Shown piece after piece: positions 1-10,682 of a DNA stretch of 64,000 nucleotides. The notes under the pieces were generated by a model that searched no databases, was not told where the DNA came from, and saw only the letters and a list, made by a program, of their open reading frames with translations. Position 1 is the first letter of the stretch; each line of letters starts with the position of its first letter. Origin of the DNA: Neelides folsomi. Its lineage: Eukaryota; Arthropoda; Collembola; Neelipleona; Neelidae. The stretch spans positions 1-64,000 of the forward strand of contig JAQGBZ010000059.1 of NCBI GenBank assembly GCA_034687125.1, read 5' to 3'. Position numbers and translations under genes: made by a program.

Positions 1-1087
1 TGATTAAAAAAGTTTTAAATAGAGAATGAAAAAAATTTCCAATGGAGAAAATCCGCTCGCGATTGACGATTGGTGATTGCGGCTTAAGTAGTGCATCGAA
101 GCTAATGGGGTGACCTTTGACACCCAACCTTATTTTGCCTTATACTACATAAGATTATACATATTAGGTTCAATTTTCATGACATTTTGTTGATTAATAA
201 AAAAGTTATTTATATGAGAATATGGCGGTCCCGTAAATATGGTTAAGGGATTATACATATACATATATAATGTACATATTATATTGCTCAAAAACTCAGA
301 ACATGCTGATCTTTGGGAGATTATCAAAGAATGAGAAAATAAATACGCTGGACTGCGTCTTAATAAACCTTTGCTTAAAGTTGAATCTATGTTTCGAACC
401 ATCCACAATTTGGAAAATGTAAAAGTATTTAATAAGAATAAAATTACTGATACGTTACATAAGCATATAACATAACTACAGGTATGCAATATAAATGTAT
501 AGTATATCTGGTCGTAGATAGTGTGGAAGAATTGGTCGAGATGGTCAATTGGTCAAGAGATGACTTTAAAGAAGAAACCAAAGACGTAGCCTCAGACTAA
601 TTAATATGCAGGTGACTTTACAATGAGGAAAGGGATTTTTAAAGGAAGAGACGAGTTTGCGATTCTCATAAACCGTCATTACCAAATTTAAGTGTGATTG
701 TGCGTGAGTTGTAGTTAAATATGCACATTGCAGTTTTAGCTTTTACATTTTTTGTCAAATTCCACGCCACGCCTCAAAGGCCCAAACTTGAAACGAATCC
801 AAAAATCCTACCATAAATTGACTTGCTTAGTACCTAGTATTTTTAACGTCATTACAGCAATTATTGATGCCAAAGATAATTATATGTAATTATTACCTAT
901 ATTATGCTACTGACCCACCATTTTATTGTTTTAACGATGAAAGTGTTATTATTGAATGCTATTGATATTCAATTTTATATTAATATCAATTTTATTATAT
1001 ATGTTATATTATATAAAGCAAAAAGTCAACATTTTATGTAATATGATCAATAAATCAGCTATACAGATGGGCATATAAGCATATTAG
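1..1087. other. AT-rich intergenic DNA, no gene seen
   Basis: No reading frame here looks like a protein and no repeat boundary could be placed. The 114-codon minus-strand frame at 145-489 is low-complexity, AT-driven sequence without recognisable motifs or splice sites. Confidence 0.6.
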
Positions 1088-1095
1088 ATACATAC

Positions 1096-1441
1096 TAGGG
1101 AAAGTAATCGATAATTATCGTTATCGATTTTATCGGTTATTATCAGGTTTTTCATTTATCGTCTATCGGAAATATTTATCGATAATAATCGATAAAAATG
1201 GTACATATGTTTTAATTGGTAGATTGTCAAATTAGCTATATAATTTCATTCAAATCTTAATATTTGAAATAGAAATATGTTTTAACTAATAAAATATATT
1301 TGAGACCAAAGTAAATGGAGACTCAGTTTAGGAGAATCTCCCAATTAATAAAAAATTACATCAAAATATATCGTTAATTGTTAAATTTTTGGTGTATTAT
1401 TTTTATCGATAAAAAATATTCCCGATAAATTCCCTTCCCTA
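1096..1441. mobile_element. hAT-like MITE, 346 bp, with 8-bp target duplication
   Basis: The segment begins TAGGGAAAG and ends CTTCCCTA, so the termini form a short imperfect inverted repeat (TAGGGAA). It is flanked on both sides by the identical 8-mer ATACATAC (1088-1095 and 1442-1449), the target-site duplication length typical of hAT transposons. The interior has no reading frame but is crowded with TTATCGAT/ATCGATAA words near both ends, which may be transposase-binding sites. It is therefore a non-autonomous element. The boundaries and duplication are read directly; the hAT assignment rests on duplication length and short TIR only. Confidence 0.75.
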
Positions 1442-1449
1442 ATACATAC

Positions 1450-1981
1450 ATAGTACCTATTTGTAGAATAATTATTACAAATTTACAAATCATGTTCTTT
1501 GAAGTTATTTTCCATCTTTCTTTCTCTTAATAAATGTTTTGTCACCTAATTAAATTCAAGTATTTACTTTCATAATATCATGGATGCATAAACATATTTA
1601 AAATAATTATAAAATATGCATATCCAAGAATAAGTATAAATATCTAATATAATTGGTAAGTTTGTATACTAGACACAAATTTGTGTCTTGCTATATTTAT
1701 ATAAATTTATTAAATCAAAAGCAAAATCAAGAGTAATTTTCATTATGTCAATTAATATATTTGTAAGCATGTTAAAAATGGTGTAAGGAAATACATAATA
1801 TTATTTTAATTATGTATCTAATGTGTAGCATGTTGATGTGATCCATGATATAAAGCTAATAAAATCCTCCCTTTCACATAATAGATGATCTATAAGTATT
1901 AAATATCTTCTCACCATACGTAGTTTTGTATACGCTGACAAAAGAGGATATATTAATAATAGGTAATAAAATATATATTCC
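1450..1981. other. AT-rich spacer with an 18-bp palindrome
   Basis: No gene is seen. At 1671-1688 there is a perfect 18-bp palindrome (AGACACAAATTTGTGTCT). Otherwise this is plain AT-rich sequence between two transposons. Confidence 0.5.
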
Positions 1982-1983
1982 TA

Positions 1984-3597
1984 AATTTTCAACGCACCAG
2001 ATAGCCCTAGCATGATAAATGATGGTTTAAGTAAATGGCGTAAACTTAAAATTTCAAAACCAAGCATTAACATTTCATACTGAATATGTACAAATATTCC
2101 ATTTAAAAATTGGTCAATTTTAAAATCGTTCGTTAATTACAATTAAATTTTTGTTATTTCAATCAACGGAACTGATATTTCCCATCGATTTAAACGTGCT
2201 TCAAAGGTAAGAATTTTAACTAATTATTTCTATAAATGTTGATTTTTATTATTAAACATTATTTTGAAGTTATTAAAATATTTACGTATATATTAATGAT
2301 CTTTTTAATGCAAATATTATTGTTTTACCAGAAATGGGTCGTGGACAACGCTTGTCAGTCGCTAAAAGAGGAAGGATTTCTCAATTACGACATGAAGGAT
2401 TGTCAATTAATGCAATTTCACGAACAATTGGAAGATCATCGAAAATAATCAGAAATTTCTTCACGCTTGGGGAAAATTATGGGGCCACACCTGAAGGAAA
2501 AAGACCGGAAACGCTTTCATCACATGATAAGCGTGCTATCATCCGAAATATCAGCAACATTTTGACAACAGCACCAAAGCTAAAAGGAGATCTTCAATTG
2601 GATGCATCTCTTACGACAATTAAGAAATTCATTAGGAGTTCACCCATCATCAAGAGGAAAAAGATGAAGAAAACTCATTTAACTCCAGATCATATTACGA
2701 GAAGATTGGATAGATAGACTAGAGACCACATGAATTTTGGTCAAAGGTGGCGTTCCACAATTTTTTGGATGATAAACGGTTTTGCCTTGATGGGCCGGAC
2801 GGGTACAAATATTATTTTCATGATTTGAGAAAAGAGGAGGTCGTTTTTGGAAAAAGAGCATTTGGTGTTAATGGTTTGGGCTGGTTTCAGTTATAGAGGA
2901 ACCACTACATTAGCCATAATTACCCAAACAATTAATTCGGAGCGTTACCAAAACATTGTGGAAACTTACCTATTGTCTCATGGACGAAGACTAGGAGGAA
3001 ATCGTTGGATTCTGCAGCAAGATAACGCTCGACCTCATGAATCCGAACAAACTTTGGAGTGGTTAAGGGAGAGGGGGATCTCTGGGAATCGCGTATTTGA
3101 TTGGCCATCCTGACCTCCTGACCTCAACCCAATGGAAAACCTCTGGGCTCACCTTTCAAGGATGATTTATGCCAATGCGAAAGTGTACGCTAACCTCAAC
3201 GAACTGAGAATAGCATTGCTTAATGCTTGGAACGAAATCCCTCTGGACCTACTCCACACTCTTGCCGATTCAATGGAAAACCTTATTTTTTCATTAATTA
3301 ATGTTAATGGACGATCAATTAAATATTGAAATATATAAAAATTTATAAAATTCCTATAAATTTAATCAAATTCGAATCATTTATTATAGTGGGGCTATCC
3401 ATTACGTTGTTCAAATTGAGAAAAACCTGATTTATTTTTAGTTGCGTTTTGTTTTTAAATCCAATTTAACCAATTTTGTTATTTTTGTGCTTTACTAAGA
3501 TGTACCAATAAACTATAAAATATTTAATTGTTCAATACATTGATTTCTTGTAAATCTTCAAAATTTTGTGGTGGGGCTAAGTGGTGCGTTGGGAGTT
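1984..3597 (+). mobile_element. Tc1-like DNA transposon with IR/DR termini, inactive
   Basis: The element is flanked by TA dinucleotides at 1982-1983 and 3598-3599, the expected Tc1/mariner target duplication. The outer ends match in inverted orientation over about 27 bp (shared core AACGCACCA..TAGCCC). Degenerate second copies of the same core lie inside each end, near 2165-2184 on the left and 3390-3408 on the right, about 175-185 bp from the outer copies. This is the IR/DR arrangement known from Sleeping Beauty-type elements. The interior carries a broken transposase gene. Divergence of the termini and the damaged gene mark it as an old, immobile copy. Confidence 0.85.
2334..3329 (+). pseudogene. 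Tc1-like transposase (DD37E spacing), disrupted
   Basis: The first 127 codons from the ATG at 2334 encode the N-terminal helix-turn-helix DNA-binding region (MGRGQRLSVAKRG.., ..EGLSINAISRTIGRS..). The frame is broken by a TAG at 2715-2717, a shift near 2766 into the +1 frame that carries the first catalytic Asp (DDKRF) and DGPDG, a return to the original frame near 2865 (MVWAGFSYRG), and a TGA at 3111-3113. The second catalytic Asp lies in LQQDNARPH and the Glu in PDLNPMENLW. There are 37 positions between them, counting the stop, so this is DD37E rather than the DD34E usual in Tc1. With two stops and two frameshifts it cannot make an active enzyme. Confidence 0.9.
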
Positions 3598-3599
3598 TA

Positions 3600-6500
3600 T
3601 AATCTACATTTGAAGAATAACAATTATTGCTAGACAATAAATCCTATTCAGAAACTGTCTTAAAACCTTCACGTTGCAATTTTCATTTGGCATATAATTA
3701 CATAAATGTGTATGTATTAAGTATGTACTCTATGTAATATTTATGAACATAGGGAATAAAGGAATTGGAAATAACGAAAGATAAGCAATGAAAGATATAA
3801 AATGCACATCTATTGTTGTTTGTATATTTAGGTATACATAGTATGTAATTATAATTATATTTGCTTTCAGAATACATTGAAATGAAATTAAAAATAATGC
3901 TTGATATGATACTTATAAGAACAATAATTAATCTAATTACCATATAATATGCTCTTATGTGAACATACTCTTCTAGGTATGGACTTATCATTATGCCTCT
4001 GCATTTGATTTCAATTCAATCTTATTCTATTCGAAATTGGGTGATGAAGGTCGAGTTATTTATATAGTGAAGTATCGTTAACCGACAAAATTATTACAAG
4101 TTAAATGAGCGTTAAATGTCTACTTATATTTATTATTTTCTTGTTTCTCTTTATACTTTATAGATTCTATCATGATATTTCATTTAACGTTTTTACTGTT
4201 TTACACTTGATAATTATTAAAAATTAAAATTATATGAAATGATTCTTTAAGACATCGAGATTGAATATTTTATTATTCAATCTAATATATAAAATATTCA
4301 AACTCTTCCACTTTGGTAAGATGATAAATGTAATTTATATTTTTAAATAAATTGTTTGCCGCAAATAGTTTTTCTTATGCCTAAAAGCTTTCAATTTCTG
4401 TAATCCTCAATTGTGGTTTACTTGAATATGTATGAAAAGAATAATTAAAATGTTGACTGAGAAATTGGTTTGTCCGGATGTCAAAAATAAACATTTTCTC
4501 AATATTTTATACTTTATGATAGAAATGCGGAAAATAAGTCATAAATTGAAATGCAGATATTTAATATTCCTAATTGCACACATATGTAATACCTATTATA
4601 TTTATGTTAAATAAGTAGCAATATAATATATTTACAATTCTACCAATAAATTTGGTTAAATATATAAAAAATAATATGTGTTATTAATTAATTGGGTTAA
4701 GGACGAAGAAGGTGAGGATATCCGGAAAGGAATAATTAAAATGTTGGTTTTATATTACTTTAAATATTATATAAATCCATGCATGCGTGCTTACTTATGT
4801 ATATATTTATGGGTATTATATTATGAATTTTATTATGAATTTATATGAATTTAAAATACCATTTTGCACACAGCATAAATACAATATATATATATTAATT
4901 AGTAAGATATAATTTAATGTAAAAAAACTACCTTACCATAATTGGGCGCAACTCAGCTCCAGCGGTTAATCTTCAACTTTTGACAGGAATTTGATGCCAA
5001 AGCTGAACACGAGCTTTTATTTTACAAGATCCCTGAAGCATGCGAGAAAGAAAAAGAAGTTTGAACAATAAAATAATAATAAAACAATTCTCCTTCCAAA
5101 TCATTCCCAATAAATTATGTATAAAATGAAACAATTACAATGGTAATGTAATGGTGTGAAATGGTAAAAAATATAATAAGTATATAATAATTACCAGCAC
5201 GAAAGGTTGCTTCAAAAATGAATGCAGTGGTGATTTGGGGTATTTCTTATAGTAGAGAAGAACTGAGTTATTAAAATCGACTTCTCTTCAAGAAAGGATT
5301 TCTCATTTTCCATTAGCCCCAAATTGCATTCCAACTTGCCTTATTTATTATTTTTTTAATTATATTTATTCAATAATGCATATTCTTGCAAAGTTAAATA
5401 TTTAACAAAATTCAAAACCCTTCCAGGAAATAAAAGATTGCTCAAAAACGAATCAAAGAGCCAATCGACTAAATTGTTTTTGCATATTAAATTTCCTTAT
5501 AATATTTAAATAAATCTGCATGATTAAGACTACAATTAAAATGTTGTTTAACATAGTAAGTTTAAACGAAGACGGAAGGACGGGAGCGGGCGAGGACCGG
5601 CCGGCGAGTAAAACTGGGCAAAGTGAGACGGAGCTACTAGGACTCTTGGATGACTGTGTGAGATGAGTGATTGGGGCAAATGCGAAATGGAAATCTTCTT
5701 GGTCCTTGGAGGAGATGAATGGAGTTCGGGTGTATATGGAATCGGATCCTAAGCCACAACGACTCTATTGACCTGCTACATTATTACACCCATGCATTTC
5801 CGCCACGTGGAGCAGCTGTTATCCTTGTCCACATTTCTTTTGCCTCTCCATCGCAAATTCACCGGCCAAGAGCCGACAACACACAAACGATGGCGAGGTC
5901 AACAATCACGTAGCTTCTTACAACTCCTCTTAATACATGGAGATTCATAAGCACAATGTTTCGCTGGGTGATCGTAAAATTGGGATGTAAACAATGTGCA
6001 AATGTTGGGTTGTGCATCCAGAACTCCATGAGTCAACAGAAGAGATTTATTCAAGAGCCACCTCCATGAATTGAGCGTTTTTTGTATCTTTTGGCCATTG
6101 CAACTTGGTTCCACTATGTGCTTTATTAGGTGAATGCATGGAGGATAGGCGGCATATAGACAACTTATCATTAGAATACACACATTATATTGGGAGCTCT
6201 TTGCACATTAACTCTCTACTTCACACACATTTGACTTTTTGCAAATTTGCAAGCGTATGAAAAGGGCTGCACGAGTTCCTCCTTTTTTTATCCTGCATAA
6301 TATGGCAAAGAATGTTTGAATGACCTCCATATCAATTTCTTTGCGCTCGTGTTCTGGAATATTTTATAAAGGACGTATTCATGACATTCGCAAACATGTA
6401 TCAACGCATCGTATACAACGTATGCACATTAGGCTTTCAGCTTTATCACCTCGTGGGTAAATCATTATTTATTTATTAAACAATTTCAGTTTCATGGTTC

Positions 6501-8709
6501 ATTCAAATTGCACAAATTCCAATAATGAGAATTTTGACGAAAAAATAAACTCACGTTTTATTTATTTAATCTATTTAATCTATTTAAATATTAGCTAGGC
6601 TTATAATATTATTATTTATATCAGTATATGTCGTATATTATATAAATAAATTACTTATTATTATATCTTTTTTTACAAGTTGTATTAAGTTCCATAATGC
6701 ATTAAAAATAACTATTATATAGCTACTTACATTTAACATAATACAATAATTATTGTAATAAATATATAATACATGTATGACTCACCACTCTGATTCATTA
6801 CGATTTTACGATAAACATAAATTATAAACCAATTTTATCAAAATCATTAAGACATGCATATTTGTATTCACTACTATAAGGGTTAAAATAATAAACATTC
6901 ACTCAAAATGACACCATGAATATCTCTTCAAGAAATATTAGAGTTTCTAGAGTATGGTTAATATTGTTGAAATGAATTTTGTTTATTACATTTCTAAATA
7001 TCATGTAAATATTTTTGAACTTTAATACTTGATATATTGAATGAACAGATTAGATTATAAATGATACAGGGATATAAAATTGCATTATAAAAAACAATTT
7101 TTTAAATAAAAGTTTAAAGATATATTACATACCTATATGAATTAAGTTACAATTATAGTATATATGGAATTTTAAGTAGAAATAAGATAAATAATTGGCT
7201 AAATTAGATCAAAAGAAGGTCTTTTTAATTGTACAAGTCATAATGCAGTAAGCATGGATATTTGCATATATGTATGTAACGTAGTAGTACTCACTTTGTA
7301 ATGACATGTGAGCAATGTATTAGATGTAATCTTTGTGCGTGGGTTTTTTTCATTCCCCTTCAACTCTCGGTTCACTTGGCATCTGAATGAGGAGAGCGAA
7401 GTGTCGAAGGCCAGGGTGAAGGATGGATATGCATCTTCAAGCTTCTATCTGCTTCCTCGCAGATGATCCGATCGTTGGAGGTCTTCTCACTTTTCTCCCA
7501 TCGACTCTCCAACGAGTTGGCTGCAGTTGCCCCCAATGTCAGACGATAATCATTGGGAGAAGAGCTCTCACGTTGACAAGGAGAGACGCATTGTAAGATC
7601 CCTCCCCAGTAATTAAATAATAAACTTATCCAAATCATCTACATTCATTCACGGCAATATGGAGCAGTTTTTACATGGGAAAACAAAGGAATCCACCTTG
7701 AACATTTGAGCATGCATTATTAGAAATATACAAATGTAATACCCTCCAATCAAACATCACTATTCTGGTTGTACTTGCCAGAGATTATATATATAACTTT
7801 AAGTTTAAAGATACAAAAGCCTAATAAATACTAATCTATGCATTTCATCTAATTATCCCATACTGCAAAAATTATAATTTCTTCTCAACTAATTTAACTA
7901 ATAACTCGTATTGTTATTTATTTTTAATTTATCCTTTAATCGTATTGTTTACAGCTACATACATTCGTACACAAATAAGAATATATTTTGTTGTACTATA
8001 AACACATACCTACCTGTTCATAATACATAGAATAATAATATTATGTACCATACATACCTATTATAATTATAATGTATTATGTAAGTAGTTGCTTTAACTT
8101 TATTTATTAACAAGCTTAGCAAACTGATGTTTTATGTATGCATAGGTATTAAATTTTAAGTCAATAAACAATTTTTTGTTACTTTTTTATAACACTTTAA
8201 ACATGTAAATACGGGTCATCAGTATATAATTAATAAGTATATTGTCTTCATGGCCTTTATCTATGAATATACGAACTTGAGAATTTGATTATTTTCATCG
8301 ATTAATAGTTCTGTTCAATTAAGTGGTCTACCATACATAAGAATCATAGGATACAGGAGACGAAAGGTTGAGATTTTTACACTGTAGTATACACTGACAA
8401 AATTCTTTACGAGCCATTTTTTAAGATTATAAAAAATAATATGTATATTATACAATTTATACATACCTAATAGCTATATTAAAAATTAAAACTCTAACCC
8501 CAATTTCCTTAAAAATTCCCATTTTAATTGGAAAAAACGTTGAGCAATTTCCAAGAAAGTTAAAAGTTGAATAAAATTAATTCTCTTTCTAGGTACGTAT
8601 GTTATATGTTATAACCAAGATATATCATACCATTACCATAATAAAGTAAATATAGAAGAGTATAGTTTATATCTAGTAATAATAATAATTTACCGATTCC
8701 CAATCTTCA
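3600..8709. other. Intergenic DNA with two GC-richer patches, no gene named
   Basis: Mostly AT-rich sequence. Two patches stand out: 5560-6250 (CpG-containing, GACGGGAGCGGGCGAGG-like start) and 7340-7640 (open minus-strand frame at 7372-7638). Neither yields a recognisable protein, and the plus and minus frames are equally unconvincing. They could be conserved non-coding elements, transcript ends or transposon remnants. Confidence 0.4.
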
Positions 8710-8717
8710 GTCGCGAA

Positions 8718-8827
8718 CCAGGCTCCGTATAGTTGAAAAAACTGTCAACAATAACTATATAGTTAAAATATCTTCTAATTATAACTAAACTATAACTATA
8801 GTTTATAGATAACTATACGGAGCCTGG
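8718..8827. mobile_element. 110-bp palindromic MITE with 8-bp target duplication
   Basis: The element has perfect 17-bp terminal inverted repeats (CCAGGCTCCGTATAGTT at 8718-8734 and its complement at 8811-8827). It is flanked by an exact 8-bp direct repeat GTCGCGAA (8710-8717 and 8828-8835). The interior consists mainly of interspersed AACTAT/ATAGTT words in both orientations, so the whole element is an imperfect palindrome that could fold into a hairpin. It has no coding capacity. The 8-bp duplication suggests mobilisation by a hAT-type (or P-type) transposase, but the ends do not resemble those of the MITE at 1096-1441, so this is a different family. Confidence 0.85.
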
Positions 8828-8835
8828 GTCGCGAA

Positions 8836-10682
8836 TATCAGTATATCAGTAACGTCCTATAGAGAGTAAGTGTTTCGGTATCCTCAATATTGATTGATTA
8901 AAATCATATATGTGAAAATTTAGTTTAAACAATTCATAGGAAGATATTACAATATTCCTTTGATTATAAGAATAAGCATATTAGTAATCTTTATACTCTA
9001 GTACATTTAATATAATATAGGTGGTAGATTTTTAGTTAGCTTATAATTTTATAACGATCATATTATAATTATAGCAATTACTTTACTTACCTAAATACCT
9101 TACAACTGAATATTAACAAATAGACTCTTCTTACAAATTATTTGTATGTATACTTTTTATTGAATTAAATGTTTGCATTATTTAATGACTGATTAGTAAG
9201 TGTGATTAAATGTGGCATGACTTTGTTTTTTAATAATACTTTTATAATAAATATCCATTATTTCGCAATCCAAATAAAATGCTATATAATAACTTTAATA
9301 AACAAAAATATAAATTTGTCTACGTCAATTATTATTTACGCTTACAAAGCAAACACGTAAGTATGAAATAAAGAAAAATGCAATAATTGTTCGATAAACT
9401 CATGGTTTTATTTAAAATATAATTAAAAGGATTTATTCCCATTAATCATATACATTTTATTTACAAATCACAAATGCGATTTTGCACATATGTATGTGTC
9501 ATTAAGAGGCAAGAATTATTTGGAATTAAATAATCCTCGGATTAAGATCTGCAAATATTTGTTATTATAAATAGTTATAAAAAGTAGTTATTATATTTTA
9601 ACATTATTTGGCATTCGACAGTATGAGAAATTCTCAATTTATATGCAGTCGCAAATAGTTCATGTTCGTACTTTAAAAATAAGAAAAGAAACTTCATTTC
9701 TATTCAATAAATAGATCATAATTTAAAGAATTGCTTCCTGGAGTAAAATAAAATGATTTAATAGTCCTAACATCCCCACAACTAATATATCTGAAGTATC
9801 GGTATATAAGTAGTATGTATAAAAGTATGGATTATGACACAAACTTTTCGGATTGTTACTTATAAACTATAAGAATCAATCATATGTAATAAATTATGTG
9901 TAACATCTTTTTACTTCAGACAAAAGTTAAAAAATTGTTAACAAAACTCTGTAAACAATAACTAAAATCAATAATTATAAAAATGAACAAAAAGGTAAAT
10001 GGACTTATGAAAGTACAACCATAAAGATAAGCTAAACAAACATGTGTAATATGAAACAATTTGAAAGTAAATAACATTATTAATGAGCTAAGCTTATCTC
10101 TTGTATTAAATAGAGCATACCTATCCCTCAGTTAAAATTGTAAAATGTCTGTATTACACAGTATAAGCATCATTTTTAAATATATTTTATATTAATATTA
10201 TATAATTGAAATTAAAATATTGAACAAATGTTTCATAAAATTAAACTCATATAATAATCTATGTTGTTCAGAAATAGCATTAAAATTGAATATAAGATTA
10301 GATTTTATAGGTAACATTTGTTTATAGACCAATAATCCGGTATTAATCTAATAACTTCATACAGGGCACTGATCCAAATAAAATCTCGACTTCTTTCAAT
10401 TCACACATTTACGTCATTAAACCAACACAAATTAAGATTTGCATTACGTTTAAAAATCATTATAATATTTAACATATTAGTCATCATATTGTATTTAAAA
10501 GCTCTATTGTAGAAATGACATTTTAGATTAATTATGTAATTGTAATTATAATATAAACACTCTGGTCGACACAGCCAAAATGAAGAAGTACATAATTACA
10601 AATACATAAGTGTGTAATTTGATAATTTGTATCTTAATTTGTATTTTGAGATTGAGAAGTTTCTCTATTTGTACAGAGATTT
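8836..10682. other. AT-rich spacer downstream of inscuteable
   Basis: No coding frame is recognised. Part of it next to 10683 should be the 3' UTR of the minus-strand inscuteable gene. I did not find a canonical AATAAA signal in a convincing position. Confidence 0.5.

Noticed and set aside
2236-2448. 70-codon frame overlapping the transposase start
   Set aside because: A shifted-frame shadow; the helix-turn-helix protein is in the frame starting at 2334.
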